Origin: Zetaproteobacteria bacterium
GTDB lineage: Bacteria > Pseudomonadota > Zetaproteobacteria > Mariprofundales > Mariprofundaceae
NCBI GenBank assembly: GCA_002753275.1
Contig: PEAA01000010.1
Location: 1 to 58,094, forward strand
DNA: 58,094 bases
Direction: 5' to 3'
Shown: positions 55,088-58,094 of the stretch, piece after piece
Position numbering within the stretch: position 1 is the first letter of the stretch
How the letters are laid out: each line of letters starts with the position of its first letter
Made by a program: the position numbers and the translations under genes
The notes under the pieces: generated by a model
What the model was told of the DNA's origin: nothing
The model's database searches: none
What the model saw: only the letters and a program-made list of their open reading frames with translations

Positions 55088-58000
55088 TTATGATAGAGCC
55101 AATGATTTACGCACCACGCGCTCCAATTGCTCCATCTGATATGGCTTTTCTAAAAACAACCCGCTAAAATGAAGTTGCGCATACTCTTCATTGAAGCGTT
55201 GTGCGCTAAACCCGGAGGATATGATCACCCTCACATTGGGGTTTATCTCCCGTAAATGTAACAGACACACATCGCCCGTCATCACCGGCATTACCATATC
55301 CAGAATAACCAGATCAATCTCTTTTTGGTGTGCACGGTATGCATCGACTCCCTCCTGACCATTCTCACCAATCTCACAACTTAACCCAATGGATTGAAGC
55401 CTTGCAGCAAGCGTCATTGCTACCAATGCATCATCTTCAACAATCAATACATGCCCTGAAAGCGGTAACACCTGCCGTTCCGCATCAATCTCCTTCGCCA
55501 TACTTAGAACATCATCATGCTGCTGCTTATGTTCAACAACTGGAAATAATACTTGAATCGTCGTGCCAATTCCAATACACGAATCGATGTGAAGTAACCC
55601 ATGATTTCTGCGCACAATACTCTGCACAATGGACATCCCCAAACCACGCCCCGTCTCTTTCGTTGAATAAAATGGATCAAAAATATGCGACAAAACCTCT
55701 TCACACATTCCCTTGCCATTATCCTGAACAATCCAGCCAACATAAGGACCTGGGGCAGCCTCTTCAGAGAAAACCGCATAGCCTCCATCATCCAAGTCCG
55801 AATGACTCAGCATACGCACAGACTCACCCCGCACCCAAATAACCCCTTCATCACCATTGATGATCCCCTCTTTTGCATTACGAACCAACATCTCTATCAT
55901 TTGCTCTATTTCTAAGGGATCAACATCGATCTCTGCACGGATAGACTGATGATCAAATCGCAATGAAACATGGTGGGGAATCATGAGATTAGTGGTAAGC
56001 CGCACCTCCATGGCCTGAAATAGAATATCAAATGTGACAACCTCCGAGGAGAGTCGTTCTGAATTTGAAAATGACAGCATCCGTTTGGAAAGTAGCGCAG
56101 CCTTTTTTGCAGCCTCCAAAACGCTTTCCAATAATTTCTTACGAAATGGATCCAAAGCAACATCACGGTAAATCAACTCAATATTGCCAATGATAGGTGT
56201 TAATAAGTTATTAAAATCATGCGCTATTCCACCCGCCATCATGCTTAATGAATTCAATCGCTGCGCATTCATCTCTTCCAAGGCTTGTTCTCCAGCCTCC
56301 TTCTCAGCAAGCATTTTCATATACATTTCCATATCTCGAATGACTATAGCCTTGCCCGAAGGAAGTCCTCTCTCATCATTCAACAACAATTCAGAAATCG
56401 CCACAGGGAGAACGGCTCCATCAGCTTGTGTAAGATGTAAACATTGAATCTCTCCCTGCACATCCGTAAGCGAGTTAAAAAGCTGCTCAACATTTGGAAT
56501 GATTGTAGGAATTCCATTCACCATCTCAAACGAATCGGATGTGGTAAGCATCATCGCCATGACATGCGAATGATCACCACGCAAGTTAAGAGGGATTAAA
56601 CCGAGATTAAATAAGATATGCGTACCATCCGAGCGCAATCCCACGAACTCTTTCTTAGAGAAGTTTCGACCCGCATGACCATGGATCATAAACGATTCAA
56701 AATTTGCAAAATGCCCCTTACGAAACTCAACGGGCAACAACTCTTCCAAAGGGCGGTCTATCATCTGATTCGCTTGATAGCCAAACAACGCCTCAGCACG
56801 CGCATTGAACATCTCGACAACACCCATACGATTCACCAAGATCATAGGTAAAATTCCACCATAAAACTTTTGAGAAAAAGCGTGTGCATCTGCTTGATAC
56901 AAAGACTCTAATCCTCCCTGGATATTAGGATTATCCATAATTTTCTGTACATCAATTGTGGGCAAGGTTTTAAATAACAAAGACATCGGCTTACCAATAA
57001 GCGTGTCATAACCAGAAATTTTATGCGCACATGGATTGGCATCGACAATTTCACCTTTCAAATCTAGAAAGAGAATGCCATCTTTCATCACCTGAAGAAT
57101 CTCTTGCCTCTGAAAGGTCTGATACAATAGGTCCATTTCAGCCCTATGGAGATCGTCTGCATATTCAACAATCTTTTTCTGCACAAAACCAAACTCATCG
57201 TGAAAGTAGCTATCGCCTGAGGCTTCGATATCTCCATTGGCTTCGATCAAGCGGCTCAATGCTCCTATCCTCTTTGGGAAAAAAACTGCGACAAAATAGC
57301 CAATCGCCAAGGCAAAAAGGATCACAAAAATAATCATTGCAAACATCAGTGTCTGGATATGATCTGTCGAATCATTCAACACACGATTTCTATCTACATA
57401 ATTTTCATCAAAAATATGGTTATAGTATTCATCCAACTGCAACAATGCCTCGTCAAATTGATATGATTCATCACCAAACATCATGACATTGTTTTGATAG
57501 ATACTTTTCGCGTCATGCTTACCCTCTGATCTATCCAAGATCGCCTTATCCAACGCTAATTGCTTTGCGTCAACAAATCCCTTCAAAGAAATCAAAATAT
57601 CATCGGGAACATGACAATCTCGAAGTTGTGCAAATGAATCATGCAAAACCGCTTTAGATCGCTGGAAATCATCCAAATACTGATGCTCACCACGCAAGAT
57701 ATAGTTGAAATAATGGTGCTGTATTCCACCATAGCCCAAATGACGATGGATATTATAGCGCGACTGCAATCCCTTTTGCTGTATCTCAAATCGAGCCATC
57801 GCATCATCGTCAACACCGGGATGTCTCAACACATGAGACCTTAACTGCGCATGCAAATATGCACTTAGACCGTCAATGGCTGTAATATAGGGGGTATCAT
57901 CAATGCGAACCTGTTGATCAATATCCTCTGAACGATGTATGCCTGAGGCATGAAGTTTTTCAATTTGAAATATTTTTTGATGGTAGATCTCGACCATCTC

Positions 58001-58094
58001 CTGAATTTTATCAAGACTCTGTTCTTCATAAGAAGTTATATGACCAAGTTTTTTATATGCATCAATAAACAAACGAACATTAAACCGTGTATCA
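55088..58094 (-). CDS. Hybrid sensor histidine kinase with PAS domains (N terminus cut by window edge)
   Basis: The frame is open to the right edge, so the gene starts outside the window. In the visible 1,000 residues, in order: a periplasmic-type helical sensor region (to about 235), a membrane helix (MIIFVILFALAIGYFVAVFF), two or three PAS-like domains (one with LFLDLKGEIVDANPCAHKI, one with RAEALFGYQANQM), the HisKA box GGIAHDFNNLLTPI with the phosphorylated His, an HATPase domain (NAKEGI, GRGLGMSIV), and a C-terminal receiver with phospho-Asp in LVILDMVMP. It probably signals through a phosphorelay; no partner is visible and the ligand is unknown. Confidence 0.9.
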   Translation of the reverse strand, partial: DTRFNVRLFIDAYKKLGHITSYEEQSLDKIQEMVEIYHQKIFQIEKLHASGIHRSEDIDQQVRIDDTPYITAIDGLSAYLHAQLRSHVLRHPGVDDDAMARFEIQQKGLQSRYNIHRHLGYGGIQHHYFNYILRGEHQYLDDFQRSKAVLHDSFAQLRDCHVPDDILISLKGFVDAKQLALDKAILDRSEGKHDAKSIYQNNVMMFGDESYQFDEALLQLDEYYNHIFDENYVDRNRVLNDSTDHIQTLMFAMIIFVILFALAIGYFVAVFFPKRIGALSRLIEANGDIEASGDSYFHDEFGFVQKKIVEYADDLHRAEMDLLYQTFQRQEILQVMKDGILFLDLKGEIVDANPCAHKISGYDTLIGKPMSLLFKTLPTIDVQKIMDNPNIQGGLESLYQADAHAFSQKFYGGILPMILVNRMGVVEMFNARAEALFGYQANQMIDRPLEELLPVEFRKGHFANFESFMIHGHAGRNFSKKEFVGLRSDGTHILFNLGLIPLNLRGDHSHVMAMMLTTSDSFEMVNGIPTIIPNVEQLFNSLTDVQGEIQCLHLTQADGAVLPVAISELLLNDERGLPSGKAIVIRDMEMYMKMLAEKEAGEQALEEMNAQRLNSLSMMAGGIAHDFNNLLTPIIGNIELIYRDVALDPFRKKLLESVLEAAKKAALLSKRMLSFSNSERLSSEVVTFDILFQAMEVRLTTNLMIPHHVSLRFDHQSIRAEIDVDPLEIEQMIEMLVRNAKEGIINGDEGVIWVRGESVRMLSHSDLDDGGYAVFSEEAAPGPYVGWIVQDNGKGMCEEVLSHIFDPFYSTKETGRGLGMSIVQSIVRRNHGLLHIDSCIGIGTTIQVLFPVVEHKQQHDDVLSMAKEIDAERQVLPLSGHVLIVEDDALVAMTLAARLQSIGLSCEIGENGQEGVDAYRAHQKEIDLVILDMVMPVMTGDVCLLHLREINPNVRVIISSGFSAQRFNEEYAQLHFSGLFLEKPYQMEQLERVVRKSLALS

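Overview
The window comes from a magnetotactic bacterium of the Pseudomonadota. It holds a nearly complete magnetosome gene cluster (about 7.1-30.0 kb, all on the minus strand) set between ordinary housekeeping operons. Several housekeeping arrangements are typical of gamma- and beta-like proteobacteria: Thr-Tyr-Gly-Thr tRNAs followed by tuf, zapA-6S RNA-fau, atpIBEFHAGDC-glmU-glmS, ubiE-ubiJ-ubiB, and a split class II ribonucleotide reductase (nrdJa/nrdJb). I cannot tell from the sequence alone whether the host is a magnetotactic gammaproteobacterium or a Magnetococcus-like ('Etaproteobacteria') lineage; a marker-gene tree would settle it.

Layout. 1-0.6 kb: start of tuf and four tRNAs with their promoter. 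0.6-4.0 kb: gltX and acs. 4.1-7.1 kb, plus strand: a CcdA-like thiol-disulfide membrane protein, a coiled-coil protein, zapA, 6S RNA, fau and a YmdB-type phosphodiesterase. 7.1-30.0 kb, minus strand, in transcription order: a large coiled-coil protein, an Mms6/MamD-like protein, a MamF/MmsF-like protein, a terminator-like hairpin, then mamH, mamI, mamE, a MamJ-position acidic repeat protein, mamK, a polyhydroxyalkanoate-granule-type protein, mamL, mamM, mamN, mamO (split by an 11-G tract), mamP, mamA, mamT, feoB, an unlisted 36-residue membrane peptide, mamZ, mamX, mamQ, mamR, mamB and mamS. 30.1-37.8 kb: a membrane coiled-coil protein overlapping coaE, then pilD-pilC-pilB, aroE and glmS. 37.8-46.2 kb: glmU and the F1Fo ATP synthase operon. 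46.2-48.9 kb: ahcY with an S-adenosylhomocysteine riboswitch, and metK. 49-52 kb: ubiB, ubiJ, ubiE. 52.2-55 kb, plus strand: nrdJa-nrdJb behind a tandem pair of NrdR-box-like sites. 55.1 kb to the end: a hybrid sensor histidine kinase cut by the window edge.

How the cluster works, by homology. MamI, MamL, MamQ, MamB and MamE build the vesicle and sort proteins. MamB, MamM, MamH, MamZ and FeoB handle iron. MamE, MamP, MamT and MamX carry seven or eight c-type 'magnetochrome' CxxCH haem sites for iron redox control. MamO is a degenerate protease needed for crystal nucleation. The Mms6/MamD- and MamF-like proteins shape the crystal, and MamK makes the filament that aligns the chain.

Most noteworthy: two otherwise unrelated repetitive or coiled-coil proteins of the cluster share a 27-residue C-terminal glycine-rich motif (15 identities), which suggests a common docking module. 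Also notable are a feoB-peptide-mamZ-mamX iron/redox block inserted inside the mamAB gene order, a homopolymer break in mamO, an exact 93-bp duplication of the haem module in mamE, and a 129-bp hexanucleotide array in the MamJ-position gene. No transposase, integrase or CRISPR array was seen.
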